Below, one piece after another: positions 53,952 to 62,728 of a stretch of DNA of 64,000 bases. Location of the stretch: positions 37,662 to 101,661 of the forward strand of contig PHFB01000004.1 in the NCBI GenBank assembly GCA_002841355.1, given 5' to 3'. The position numbers and the translations under genes are program-made. Under the pieces are notes generated by a model. That model made no database searches and was not told the DNA's origin. It saw only the letters and a list, made by a program, of their open reading frames with translations. Within the stretch, counting starts at the first letter, position 1; each line of letters begins with the position of its first letter. This DNA comes from Actinobacteria bacterium HGW-Actinobacteria-1 (GTDB lineage: Bacteria > Actinomycetota > Coriobacteriia > Anaerosomatales > Anaerosomataceae).

Positions 53952-55139
53952 ATGCCGACGCAGAAGACCATCGCTGCCACCGGTAACACCGTCGTCGCCG
54001 AGGCGATGCGGCAGTGCGCTCCCGACATGATGGCCGCCTACCCGATCACCCCTCAGACCACCATCGTCGAGGAGTTCGCCGGGTTCGTCGCCAAGGGTCG
54101 CGTCCACACCGAGTACATCACGGTCGAGTCCGAGCACTCCGCGATGAGCGCCTGCGTGGGCGCCTCGGCAGCAGGTGCTCGTGTCATGACCGCCACGTCG
54201 TCGCAGGGCCTCGCGCTCATGTGGGAAGAGCTGCACATCGCAAGCGGCATGCGGCTCCCGATCGTCATGGCGAACGCAAACCGCGCACTCTCCGCGCCGA
54301 TCAACATCCACTGCGACCACAGCGACATCATGGGCGCACGTGACACCGGCTGGATCACGCTCTTCGCCGAGACGGCCCAGGAAGCGTACGACAACACCAT
54401 CATGGCGATTCGCATCGCGGAGCACCCGGACGTGTTGCTGCCCACGATGAGCTGCCTCGACGGCTTTATCACAACGCACTCGATCGACCGCGTGTGCATC
54501 ATGGACGACGAGTCGGTCGCTGGCTTCGTCGGCGAGTACACGCCCCAGAACGCGCTGCTCGATATCGAGAACCCCGTGACCCACGGCTCCTTCGCCGGGC
54601 TCGGCGGGCCGTTCTTCGAGTTCAAGAAGTCGCAGCGCATGGCGATCGAGCGCTCCCGCGCCGTTATCAACGAAGTCGGCGCCGAGTTCTCCGAGCTCTC
54701 CGGCCGCCCGTTCGGCATGGTCGAGACGTGGGGCATGGAAGACGCCGACGTCGCTGTCGTCGTCATCGGCTCGACCGCCGGTAACGTGCGCCACGTTGCG
54801 CGCCGGATGCGCGAGTCCGGCATCAAAGCCGGCGTCGTGAAGATCCGCTGCTTCCGCCCGTTCCCGTATGCGGAGCTTGCCGAGGCGCTCTCGGGCGTCA
54901 AGGCGGTCGCCGTCATGGACCGTGCCGAGTCGTTTGGAGCCGAGGGTGGTCCGCTCTTCCTCGAGGTGCGCAGCGCCCTTTATGACGCAGCCGAGCGCGT
55001 TCCGGTCATCAATTACATCTACGGTCTCGGCGGCAGCGATGTCCGCCTCGAGCTCATCGAGACCGTGCTCAACGACCTGTCGGAGATCGCGGTCGGGGCG
55101 CAAGCGCCCACCGGCCTCGTCTATCTCGGCTCCCGTTAG
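53952..55139 (+). CDS. porA: Pyruvate:ferredoxin oxidoreductase alpha subunit
   Basis: Alpha subunit of 395 residues: AAYPITPQTTIVEEFAGF, EYITVESEHSAMSACVGASAAGARVMTATSSQGLALMWEELH and VMANANRALSAPINIHCDHSD are hallmark PorA blocks. It forms the active site with the beta subunit to decarboxylate pyruvate to acetyl-CoA, reducing ferredoxin. Pyruvate is favoured as substrate by these motifs; a 2-oxoisovalerate enzyme is less likely. Confidence 0.93.
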   Translation: MPTQKTIAATGNTVVAEAMRQCAPDMMAAYPITPQTTIVEEFAGFVAKGRVHTEYITVESEHSAMSACVGASAAGARVMTATSSQGLALMWEELHIASGMRLPIVMANANRALSAPINIHCDHSDIMGARDTGWITLFAETAQEAYDNTIMAIRIAEHPDVLLPTMSCLDGFITTHSIDRVCIMDDESVAGFVGEYTPQNALLDIENPVTHGSFAGLGGPFFEFKKSQRMAIERSRAVINEVGAEFSELSGRPFGMVETWGMEDADVAVVVIGSTAGNVRHVARRMRESGIKAGVVKIRCFRPFPYAELAEALSGVKAVAVMDRAESFGAEGGPLFLEVRSALYDAAERVPVINYIYGLGGSDVRLELIETVLNDLSEIAVGAQAPTGLVYLGSR

Positions 55140-55151
55140 GAGGTGACGCAC

Positions 55152-56084
55152 ATGGCAAACCTGAAGGAACTCACTCATCGCGAAGACCGCCTCGAGGGCG
55201 GCCATCGCCTCTGCGCCGGTTGCGGCGCTTCCATCGCCGTGCGTCAAGTATTGCTCGGCGCTGGCGTGGAGCCCGTGGTCGTCGGTTGTGCGACCGGCTG
55301 CCTCGAGGTCTCGACGACCATCTACCCGTACTCGTCGTGGAAGACCCCGTTCATCCACAATGCGTTCGAGAACTCGGCCGCTACCGTCTCCGGCGTCGAG
55401 GCCGCGTTCAAGGGCCTCAAGGCCGCCGGCAAGATCCCTGCCGACAAGAAGGTCAAGTTCGTCGCGTTCGGTGGCGACGGTGGTACCTACGACATCGGCC
55501 TGCAGTCGCTCTCCGGCGCGATGGAGCGCGGTCACGACATGGTGTACGTGTGCTACGACAACGGCGCGTACATGAACACGGGCATCCAGCGCTCCTCGGC
55601 CACGCCGAAGGGCGCATGGGCGACCACATCCCAGGTCGGTGCGGCCCAGCAGGGCAAGCAGCAGCGCCGCAAGGACCTCACGCAGATCATGGCCGCGCAC
55701 AACATCCCGTATGTTGCGCAAGCGTCGATCAGCCACTGGAAGGACCTCACCGCCAAGGCCGAGAAGGCGTTCGCCGTCGAGGGTCCAGCGTTCCTCAACA
55801 TCTTCGCGCCGTGTCCGCGTGGTTGGCGTATTCCCTTCGATACCACCGTCGAGATCGCCAAGAGCGCCGTGCAGACGGGCTACTGGCCGCTCTACGAAGT
55901 CGAAGACGGCGTGTGGCGCCAGACCGTGAAGGTCATGAACAGGAAGCCCGTTGTGGAGTTCCTCAAGCCGCAGGGTCGTTTCAAGCACCTGTTCGCTCCC
56001 GGCAACGAGGCGCTTCTGGAAGAGATCCAGACGGATGTCGACGTTCAGTGGGATAGGTTGCAGGCGCGCTTCAGCTGTTCATAA
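55152..56084 (+). CDS. porB: Pyruvate:ferredoxin oxidoreductase beta subunit
   Basis: TPP-binding subunit of 310 residues. GHRLCAGCGASIAVRQ holds the first cluster cysteines and GGDGGTYDIGLQSLSGAMERG the TPP/Mg site, followed by CYDNGAYMNTG. ATG 55152 is chosen for the AGGAGGTGA at 55138-55146, a near-perfect anti-16S match; an in-frame GTG at 55143 lies within that site. It is last in the operon, followed by a terminator. Confidence 0.93.
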   Translation: MANLKELTHREDRLEGGHRLCAGCGASIAVRQVLLGAGVEPVVVGCATGCLEVSTTIYPYSSWKTPFIHNAFENSAATVSGVEAAFKGLKAAGKIPADKKVKFVAFGGDGGTYDIGLQSLSGAMERGHDMVYVCYDNGAYMNTGIQRSSATPKGAWATTSQVGAAQQGKQQRRKDLTQIMAAHNIPYVAQASISHWKDLTAKAEKAFAVEGPAFLNIFAPCPRGWRIPFDTTVEIAKSAVQTGYWPLYEVEDGVWRQTVKVMNRKPVVEFLKPQGRFKHLFAPGNEALLEEIQTDVDVQWDRLQARFSCS

Positions 56085-56112
56085 CCGCTAATACTGCGAC
56101 TGGTCACTTCTG

Positions 56113-56143
56113 CAGGGGCTTCGGGGTCAACCCGGAGCCCCTG
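56113..56143 (+). terminator. Hairpin terminator after por operon
   Basis: CAGGGGCT...CGGG (from 56113) pairs with CCCG...AGCCCCTG (to 56143) around a short loop. No T-run follows, so efficiency is unclear. Confidence 0.55.
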
Positions 56144-56146
56144 TGG

Positions 56147-56155
56147 TGCTAGAAT
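56147..56155 (+). promoter_or_regulatory. Extended -10 promoter of PstS-like gene
   Basis: TGCTAGAAT carries TGN plus TAGAAT (56150-56155). Transcription would start near the GTG at 56162, giving a 30-base leader to ATG 56192 or a leaderless GTG start. Confidence 0.5.
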
Positions 56156-56191
56156 GGCGCCGTGAACGCATGCGCCCAGAAAGGACGGTCG

Positions 56192-57034
56192 ATGACATCA
56201 CGCAAGGTGCGTTTGTGCATGGCCTTGATGCTTGTCGTATCGATGCTCCTCGTGGGCTGCGTGCAACCATCAGACACCACCGCTGACCGGAAGCCGGGCG
56301 AGCCGGTTCGGGTCTCAGGTTCCGGCACGTGTCTCCCGCTCTTGCGAATTCTTACCGCCGAGTACCCCGACACGACGTCCGAGTTCGTGTACCTTCCCGG
56401 TCTACATTCGGGCGGCGGGATCAAAGGCGTCGCGAACGGTGATCTGGAGATCGGCGCCGTATCGCGGGAGCTCACCGCCGAGGAAGCCAAGCTCGGCCTG
56501 CGCTACACGCTTCTCTCCCGCGACGGGCTTGTCATCGCCACGCACCCCTCGGTGCCGCTCGAGGGGCTCACATCCCAGCAGGTCCGCGACATCTACCGGG
56601 GCAAGTACGCGAACTGGAAGGAGCTCGGCGGACCCGATCTGCCGATCACCATCCTGGATCGCAACGAGGACGAATCGGCGAAGATAATCCTGCGCGAGTA
56701 CGTTCTAGGCAAGGATCTGAAGATCACTCCGAAGGCGGTCAACCTGTACTACGAGCCCGACATGATCGAGGGCCTGCAGTCCACGGTCGGCGCCATCGGA
56801 TACTTCTCGCTCGGATACGGGCTCTCCCAGGAGGTCCCGGTCAACATGCTCAAGCTCGACGGGGTGGCTCCATCGGTCGCCACGATCGAAGACGGCACCT
56901 ACAAGGTCATCCGTCCGCTCGGTGTCGTGACGGCCGAGGACGCCGGTGAGCAGATCGATGCGTTCCTGGAGTGGGCGACGAGCGCGAAGGCGGTGGAGCT
57001 GATCAAGAGCAAAGGCTTCGCCCCGGCGAAGTAG
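56192..57034 (+). CDS. PstS-like substrate-binding lipoprotein
   Basis: Lipoprotein of 280 residues. Signal peptide with lipobox LVGC, Cys23. The phosphate-binding fold is seen in VSGSGTCLPLLRILTAEY, HSGGGIKGVANGDLEIGAVSRELT and NEDESAKIILREYVLG. The SGSGT loop is a phosphate/oxyanion site. ATG 56192 has AAAGGACGG upstream; GTG 56162 is an alternative. There is no pstCAB. It is 13 bases from an HD-GYP sensor gene, so it may act as a ligand receptor for that sensor rather than a transporter component. Confidence 0.82.
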   Translation: MTSRKVRLCMALMLVVSMLLVGCVQPSDTTADRKPGEPVRVSGSGTCLPLLRILTAEYPDTTSEFVYLPGLHSGGGIKGVANGDLEIGAVSRELTAEEAKLGLRYTLLSRDGLVIATHPSVPLEGLTSQQVRDIYRGKYANWKELGGPDLPITILDRNEDESAKIILREYVLGKDLKITPKAVNLYYEPDMIEGLQSTVGAIGYFSLGYGLSQEVPVNMLKLDGVAPSVATIEDGTYKVIRPLGVVTAEDAGEQIDAFLEWATSAKAVELIKSKGFAPAK

Positions 57035-57047
57035 AGCGCACGAACCC

Positions 57048-59597
57048 ATGCGCCCCTTCGGACGACACCTCCACAACCAGATCATCGTGCCGCTCGTCGT
57101 GGCGTCGGTCGTGGTCGCTGTCGTCGCGATGGCCATCGCCGTAACGCTGGTGGGGCGCATCATCCAGTCGTGGATCGACGAGAGCATCGACGCGGTAATC
57201 GTCAACACACATTCTCGCCTGGAAGAGGCAAGCGCCGATCTGCTGCGCAGCATCAAGATGGCAGCGGAAGACTCGAGACTGGTCGATGCCGCCCAATCCC
57301 GCGACGTGCAGCGGCTCTCGGGCATCCTCGTGCTGCTCAACCAGTCCATCGAGGCTGACAACCTGATGCTGCTCGACGAAGAGGGCGCGGTGATCGCTTC
57401 GACGGGGCGGCTGCAGCTGCTTCCCGGAGTGCTCCCGCTCGGCGGTACCGACCGGGACTGGGTCGTGCTGTCGATGAGTCACCCGATCCTGATACGTGTC
57501 GGGCAGTCATACACGCTTACGGCGCTCGAGCCGGTGAAGGGCCCCGACGGGCAGACGTTCACGCTCGCTCTGTCATCGGTCGTGGATGACGAGTTCGTGA
57601 AGCGGATCTCTGAGGGTTCGGGTGCGATCGTCGGCATCTTCGATGCGCAGGGACATTCGGTCGCGGTCCGAGCGACAGGTACTCCCGAGGGTGCGATTGC
57701 GGCTGCCGCGCTACGTCAGCCCGATGCTGCCGTGACCGAGGCGTTCGCCGGCATCGCGGATGGCACAACAGTTCCGCTCGTCACGTCCGACGGCACGTTC
57801 AGGCTCAAGGCCGACAGTATCTCGTTCAAGGACGATCCGACCGGCAGCATGGCGTACCTTGTCGCGGCGCTGCCCACCACCGTTGCCGAGCAGACGGAGC
57901 GGACCACGACGAACCTGATCTTCATGTGGTCGGCACTTGCGGTCTTCATACTCCTTGGTCTCAACTGGTGGGTCGCCCGGCGTGTGTCGGAGCCGCTTGT
58001 GCAGCTCTCTGACAGCGTCGGCCGCGTCGCAGAGGGCGACTTCACGGCCAAGGTGTCGTTCCACGGGACGAACGAGATCACGCGGCTGGCCGACAACTTC
58101 AATACGATGACCGACTCGCTTCGCGAGCGCAGCGAGAGCCTCACCAAGAAGGTTCTGGAGCTCGCGACGCTCTACGAGATGAGCCGCGCACTTGGCTCGA
58201 CGCTCGACCTGGAGACGCTGCTCGACTCGGTGCTCGACTCGGCGATGCGGATCTTCAACGTCGAGCTCGGCTACGTCACGCTTCGCGATCGTGAGAGCGG
58301 ACAGCTTGCCGTGCGTTCGTTGCGGGGGCCGTCGGCCGCTCGGCCCGATGAAGCCGCGGTCCGCGCATCGATGTCCGAGTGGGTCGTGCGTGAGGGTCGG
58401 CCGCTGATCTTCAATCCGCCGCGGGCGGGCGAGGAGCCCAATGGCCGGGTCGACAGCGTCAGTGGTGCACTTGCTGCGCTCTGCGTGCCGCTTGTCTCGA
58501 ATGACGGCACCGTGGGAGCCATCACGGTCGGTAGCCGAGACCCGCAGCACCGGTTCACGAGCGACGATGTGCGGCTTCTCGCCACTATCGCGAACCACGT
58601 CACCATCGCCATCGGCAACATCGACCTGTTCTCAACGCTGCAGGATGCGTACCTGGCGACCGTCAGGGCCCTCGCTGCTGCCGTCGACGCGAAGGACCCG
58701 TACACGCGGGGTCACTCGGACCGGGTCGCGCAATACGCGGTCGCCATCGGGGAGAGCATGGCGCTTGCGCCAGAGCAGCGCACCGCGCTCGAGATGGCGG
58801 CGTATCTGCACGATATCGGCAAGATCGGCATCAGCGAGGAGATCTTGCTCAAACCGGGCAAGCTCTCCGACGAAGAGATGGGTCAGATGCGGCACCATCC
58901 GCTCATCGGCGCGAACATCCTCAAGCCGATCGCGTTCCCGTGGCCGATCGCGCCGGTCGTGCGACACCACCACGAGCACTACGACGGGCGCGGCTATCCG
59001 GCGGGCCTCAAGGGCGAGGAGATCCCGCTGCTGGCGCGCGTGCTCACGGTCGCCGATGCGTACGAGGCGATGGTCTCCGACCGACCGTATCGTCGTGGAC
59101 GCTCGGAGGAGGACGCGATCCTCGAGCTGCGCCGCTGCTCGGGCACGCACTTCGATCCCCGCATCGTCGACGCCTTCATCCGCGTTATCGCCGAGGGTGC
59201 CGAGTCGGCGGGCCTAGTCGTGGTCCCGCACACCGATGAACCTGGCCCCGAGGAAGCGAGCGCCGTCTTCGTTGCCGTGTGCGATGGCATGTTCTCAAGC
59301 TTCAGACGCCTTGGCGGACCGCGTCTTGCCGCCAACCTCGAGCAGGACATCAATACGACCTTCGCCGAGCAGGGCCTTCCGTACACGCTGACGGCCGGGC
59401 ATCTCGTGCACGACGGCGAAGACGCCCTTTCCGACGAGGAGCAGCTCGAGCAGATGCGCAGCGCCATGGCGGCGGTCGCGGCGTTCATCGAGAGGACGTC
59501 GGGCGCCAGCCTGGTCAGCCACTTCTACGCTGAGGCGGTCGAAGCTTTGCCAGAGCGGATGCGGCGCCAAGCCGATCACCTCGGCCTGCTGCGATAG
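57048..59597 (+). CDS. HAMP-GAF-HD-GYP signalling protein
   Basis: Membrane c-di-GMP phosphodiesterase of 849 residues. Transmembrane helices at about 12-36 and 286-306 flank an extracytoplasmic sensor domain of about 250 residues. HAMP follows (RRVSEPLVQLSDSVGRVAEGDF), then GAF (about 375-530) and HD-GYP (about 540-720) with HDIGKIGISEEILLKPGKL and HHHEHYDGRGYP, both catalytic signatures complete. The last ~120 residues (FVAVCDGMFSSFRRLGG onward) match no family recognised here. ATG 57048 has no strong Shine-Dalgarno site and is probably translated from the PstS-like transcript. Confidence 0.93.
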   Translation: MRPFGRHLHNQIIVPLVVASVVVAVVAMAIAVTLVGRIIQSWIDESIDAVIVNTHSRLEEASADLLRSIKMAAEDSRLVDAAQSRDVQRLSGILVLLNQSIEADNLMLLDEEGAVIASTGRLQLLPGVLPLGGTDRDWVVLSMSHPILIRVGQSYTLTALEPVKGPDGQTFTLALSSVVDDEFVKRISEGSGAIVGIFDAQGHSVAVRATGTPEGAIAAAALRQPDAAVTEAFAGIADGTTVPLVTSDGTFRLKADSISFKDDPTGSMAYLVAALPTTVAEQTERTTTNLIFMWSALAVFILLGLNWWVARRVSEPLVQLSDSVGRVAEGDFTAKVSFHGTNEITRLADNFNTMTDSLRERSESLTKKVLELATLYEMSRALGSTLDLETLLDSVLDSAMRIFNVELGYVTLRDRESGQLAVRSLRGPSAARPDEAAVRASMSEWVVREGRPLIFNPPRAGEEPNGRVDSVSGALAALCVPLVSNDGTVGAITVGSRDPQHRFTSDDVRLLATIANHVTIAIGNIDLFSTLQDAYLATVRALAAAVDAKDPYTRGHSDRVAQYAVAIGESMALAPEQRTALEMAAYLHDIGKIGISEEILLKPGKLSDEEMGQMRHHPLIGANILKPIAFPWPIAPVVRHHHEHYDGRGYPAGLKGEEIPLLARVLTVADAYEAMVSDRPYRRGRSEEDAILELRRCSGTHFDPRIVDAFIRVIAEGAESAGLVVVPHTDEPGPEEASAVFVAVCDGMFSSFRRLGGPRLAANLEQDINTTFAEQGLPYTLTAGHLVHDGEDALSDEEQLEQMRSAMAAVAAFIERTSGASLVSHFYAEAVEALPERMRRQADHLGLLR

Positions 59598-59630
59598 CGA
59601 CGGTTTTCACGTTCCGAGCGGCGCATTTGC

Positions 59631-59684
59631 TGCTACACTACCTGCTAATGTTCAGCTGACCGGTGGGGATAGACCGTACCCCAC
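59631..59684 (+). promoter_or_regulatory. Extended -10 promoter and leader hairpin of lysC
   Basis: TGCTACACT (59631-59639) is an extended -10. The leader folds GTGGGG (59663-59668) with CCCCAC (59679-59684); GGAGGC follows as ribosome site. It is far too short for a lysine riboswitch. Confidence 0.45.
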
Positions 59685-59697
59685 ATCCGGAGGCGCA

Positions 59698-60957
59698 ATG
59701 GCACGCATCGTCCAGAAGTATGGTGGCACGTCGGTCGGAACACCCGACCGCATCCGCGCGGTTGCGCGGCGCCTGATCGCGCGTAAGCGCGCCGGGGACG
59801 ATGTCGTCGCGGTCGTCTCGGCCATGGGCCACGTCACCGACGAGCTCGTCGAGCTCGCCTCCGCCATCTGCAGCGATCCGCCCGACCGCGAGATGGACAT
59901 GCTGCTCTCCACAGGCGAGCAGGTCTCCATCGCGCTTCTGGCCATGGCAATTCACGCCGAGGGGCACGACGCGATCTCATTCACCGGCCCGCAGGTCGGC
60001 ATCGTGACCGATCCGGTGCACGGCAAAGCCAAGATCCAGGAGGTCAGGGGCGACCGCATCCTCGAAGCCCTGGCCGAGGGCAAGATCGTCATCGTCGCGG
60101 GATTTCAGGGCGCGACCGAGGACGGGCAGATCACGACCCTCGGGCGCGGCGGTTCAGATACGACCGCCGTGGCCGTCGCGGCGGGCACGCATGCAGACGT
60201 GTGCGAGATCTACACGGATGTTGACGGCGTGTTCACGGCCGACCCCCGCATCGTGCCGGCCGCCCGGAAGCTCGATAGCATCGGGTATGAGGCGATGCTC
60301 GAGATGGCGGCCTCCGGGGCCGGTGTGTTGCAGCTCCGCAGCGTCGAGTTCGCACGCAACCACGGCGTGGTCATCCACTGCCGTTCAAGCTTCAACGACA
60401 GCCCCGGCACCATCGTCAAGGAGGCCGATAGCACCATGGAACAGGCGATCATCTCGGGAGTGACCCACGATACGTCCGAGGCCAAAGTGACCATACGCGA
60501 CGTTCCCGACCGCCCCGGCGTGGCCGCGCTCGTCTTCACGTGCATGGCGGACGCGAACGTGAACGTCGACATGATCATCCAGAACGTCTCGGAGGACGGG
60601 ACGACCGACATCTCGTTCACCTCGCCCAAGACCGACCTGGTCCGGGCAAAGCGCGCCGCCGAGGAGGTCGTCGCGGAGCTTGAGGCACGTACGTACTCCG
60701 TGGACGAGTCCATCGCGAAGATCTCGCTCGTGGGCGCAGGCATGAAGACGCACCCCGGCGTTGCGGCGCAGATGTTCCGGACACTCGCTGATGCGGGCGT
60801 TAACATCGATCTCATCTCGACGTCATCGATCCGCATCTCCTGCGTGATCGAAGGCGACAAGGTGGGCACGGCCGTTCGCGCGCTGCACACGAGCTTCGGG
60901 CTCGACAGCGATGCGGTCATTGCCGAGGTCTCGCCCGGCTGCGGAGAGGAAGTCTAG
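59698..60957 (+). CDS. lysC: Aspartate kinase
   Basis: Enzyme of 419 residues: N-terminal KYGGTSVG, catalytic FQGATEDGQITTLGRGGSDTTAVAVA, TADPRIVP, and two C-terminal ACT domains (VTIRDVPDRPGVAALVF and ISLVGAGMKTHPGVAAQMF) for feedback control by lysine or threonine. It phosphorylates aspartate, the first step to Lys, Thr, Met and diaminopimelate. ATG 59698 follows GGAGGC. It is four bases from asd. Confidence 0.97.
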   Translation: MARIVQKYGGTSVGTPDRIRAVARRLIARKRAGDDVVAVVSAMGHVTDELVELASAICSDPPDREMDMLLSTGEQVSIALLAMAIHAEGHDAISFTGPQVGIVTDPVHGKAKIQEVRGDRILEALAEGKIVIVAGFQGATEDGQITTLGRGGSDTTAVAVAAGTHADVCEIYTDVDGVFTADPRIVPAARKLDSIGYEAMLEMAASGAGVLQLRSVEFARNHGVVIHCRSSFNDSPGTIVKEADSTMEQAIISGVTHDTSEAKVTIRDVPDRPGVAALVFTCMADANVNVDMIIQNVSEDGTTDISFTSPKTDLVRAKRAAEEVVAELEARTYSVDESIAKISLVGAGMKTHPGVAAQMFRTLADAGVNIDLISTSSIRISCVIEGDKVGTAVRALHTSFGLDSDAVIAEVSPGCGEEV

Positions 60958-60961
60958 AGCG

Positions 60962-61987
60962 ATGGTGTGGACGAAGAAGATGCCGCAGGATCCTGTCGTC
61001 GCTGTCGCCGGAGCTACCGGCGCGGTCGGCATCGAGATGCTGAAGGTCCTCGAGCAGCGCGACTTCCCGGCGTCGCGCGTGGTGGCGCTCGCGTCGGCGC
61101 GCTCCGCCGGCAAGCGGCTGCCGTTCGGCGGCGGCGAGCTTGTCGTCGAGGAGATGACCGAGGCAAGCTTCGAGGGCGTCGATATCGCTCTGTTCTCGGC
61201 AGGGGCGGGCGTCAGCAAGCAGTTCCTGAGCGCCGTGACCGGTGCAGGGTGCGTGATGATCGACAACTCCTCGGCGTTTCGCATGGACGAGGACGTACCG
61301 TTGGTCGTTCCCGAGGTGAACCCCGAGGATGTCGCGTGGCACGGTGGCGTCATCGCGAACCCGAACTGCTCCACCATCCAGATGGTTGTGGCGCTCAAAC
61401 CACTCGCGGACCTCGCGCCGATCGAGCGTGTCGTCGTGGCAACGTATCAGGCGGCTTCCGGAGCCGGTCAGGCTGCGATGGATGAGCTCTACGCTCAAAG
61501 CGGCGAGTTCCTTGCAGGCGAGGAGCTTCACGTCGAGCAGTTCGCGCACCGGATCGCGTTCAACTGCATCCCGCACATCGACGTATTCCTCGAGGACGGC
61601 TCCACAAAAGAAGAGTGGAAGATGGTCGTCGAGACGAAGAAGATCATGCATGCGCCCGACATCCGGGTTGCGGCAACGTGCGTGCGGGTGCCGGTGCTCC
61701 GGTGTCACTCGGAATCCGTGAACGTCGAGTTCTCGGCGCCGGTGGCGCTGGAAGCTGCGCATGAGGCGCTTCAGTCCGCACCGGGCGTGACCGTCATGGA
61801 CGATCCCGCGACCAAGTCATACCCGATGCCAGCGCTGCTTGAGGGCACCGATGACGTCTATGTCGGCAGACTCCGCATCGACGAAACGGTCCCGAACGGA
61901 CTCCAGCTGTGGTGTGTCGCGGACCAGCTGCGGAAGGGTGCGGCTCTCAACGCAGTCCAGATAGCCGAACTGCTGCTTCCGCGTTAA
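60962..61987 (+). CDS. asd: Aspartate-semialdehyde dehydrogenase
   Basis: NADPH-dependent enzyme of 341 residues: VAVAGATGAVGIEMLKVLEQRDFP at the N-terminus, catalytic Cys in ANPNCSTIQM and later HRIAFNCIPHIDVF. It reduces aspartyl phosphate to aspartate semialdehyde. ATG 60962 has GAGAGGAAG upstream; ATG 60980 is also possible. Operon with lysC. Confidence 0.96.
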   Translation: MVWTKKMPQDPVVAVAGATGAVGIEMLKVLEQRDFPASRVVALASARSAGKRLPFGGGELVVEEMTEASFEGVDIALFSAGAGVSKQFLSAVTGAGCVMIDNSSAFRMDEDVPLVVPEVNPEDVAWHGGVIANPNCSTIQMVVALKPLADLAPIERVVVATYQAASGAGQAAMDELYAQSGEFLAGEELHVEQFAHRIAFNCIPHIDVFLEDGSTKEEWKMVVETKKIMHAPDIRVAATCVRVPVLRCHSESVNVEFSAPVALEAAHEALQSAPGVTVMDDPATKSYPMPALLEGTDDVYVGRLRIDETVPNGLQLWCVADQLRKGAALNAVQIAELLLPR

Positions 61988-62047
61988 TATTAAGGAACGC
62001 GAAGAGGGGCGCGTCTGGACTCATCGCTCATATTGGGGAGGATCACC

Positions 62048-62728
62048 ATGGCCGAAGGCACCGTGCTCATCGTCGAAGACGATGCGACGATTGCGCGTTT
62101 CGTGGAACTCGAACTGGAGCATGCCGGCTTCGGCGTGCTTCGAGCGGGGGACGGTCCCACCGCGATCGACCTGCTTGAGAGCAACGACGTTTCGCTGCTT
62201 ATCTTGGATCTGATGCTCCCGGGCATCGATGGGATCGACGTTGCGCGCCACATTCGTAAGAAGGGTTCGACGGTTCCGATCCTCATGCTGACTGCACGTG
62301 CTGAGACGCACGATGTCGTCTCCGGGTTCGAGGCCGGCGCGGATGACTATCTGCGCAAGCCGTTCGAGATCCCCGAACTCCTGTCACGTGTCCGCGCGTT
62401 GCTCAAGCGCGTTCGCGGCGTAGCCGCCCAGACGCCGTACGAGGCTTCGGGGATCCGCATCGACCCCGAGAAGCGCGAGGCGACCATCAGCGGCACGCCC
62501 CTCGATCTGACTGCCAAGGAGTTCGACCTTCTTGCCTATCTTGTCGCCAATGCCGGTAGGGTCATATCGCGTGACGAGATCCTTGAGTCGGTTTGGGGCG
62601 GTCAGCACGCGACTGACAGCAATGTCATCGAGGTGTTCGTGTGCCACCTTCGCAACAAGATCGGTGACAAGGAGAACAAGATCATTCAGACGATCCGAGG
62701 AGTCGGCTACTTCTTTGCGAGGGGCTAG
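62048..62728 (+). CDS. OmpR/PhoB-family response regulator
   Basis: Regulator of 226 residues. Receiver domain (VLIVEDDATIARF, phospho-Asp in LLILDLMLPG, Lys in YLRKPFE) and C-terminal winged helix (LDLTAKEFDLLAYLVANAGRVISRDEIL, then TDSNVIEVFVCHLRNKIG). It binds DNA upon phosphorylation, probably by the kinase encoded next. ATG 62048 follows GGGGAGGATC. Confidence 0.95.
   Translation: MAEGTVLIVEDDATIARFVELELEHAGFGVLRAGDGPTAIDLLESNDVSLLILDLMLPGIDGIDVARHIRKKGSTVPILMLTARAETHDVVSGFEAGADDYLRKPFEIPELLSRVRALLKRVRGVAAQTPYEASGIRIDPEKREATISGTPLDLTAKEFDLLAYLVANAGRVISRDEILESVWGGQHATDSNVIEVFVCHLRNKIGDKENKIIQTIRGVGYFFARG

Noticed and set aside
53646-55988. A 780-codon open frame on the minus strand opposite the por genes
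   Set aside because: Its product is His/Asp/Arg-rich without domains, as expected for antisense frames in high-GC DNA. The por genes on the plus strand are unambiguous.
59640-59697. Lysine riboswitch upstream of lysC
   Set aside because: The leader is only about 50 bases with one simple hairpin; the lysine riboswitch needs about 170 bases and a five-way junction.
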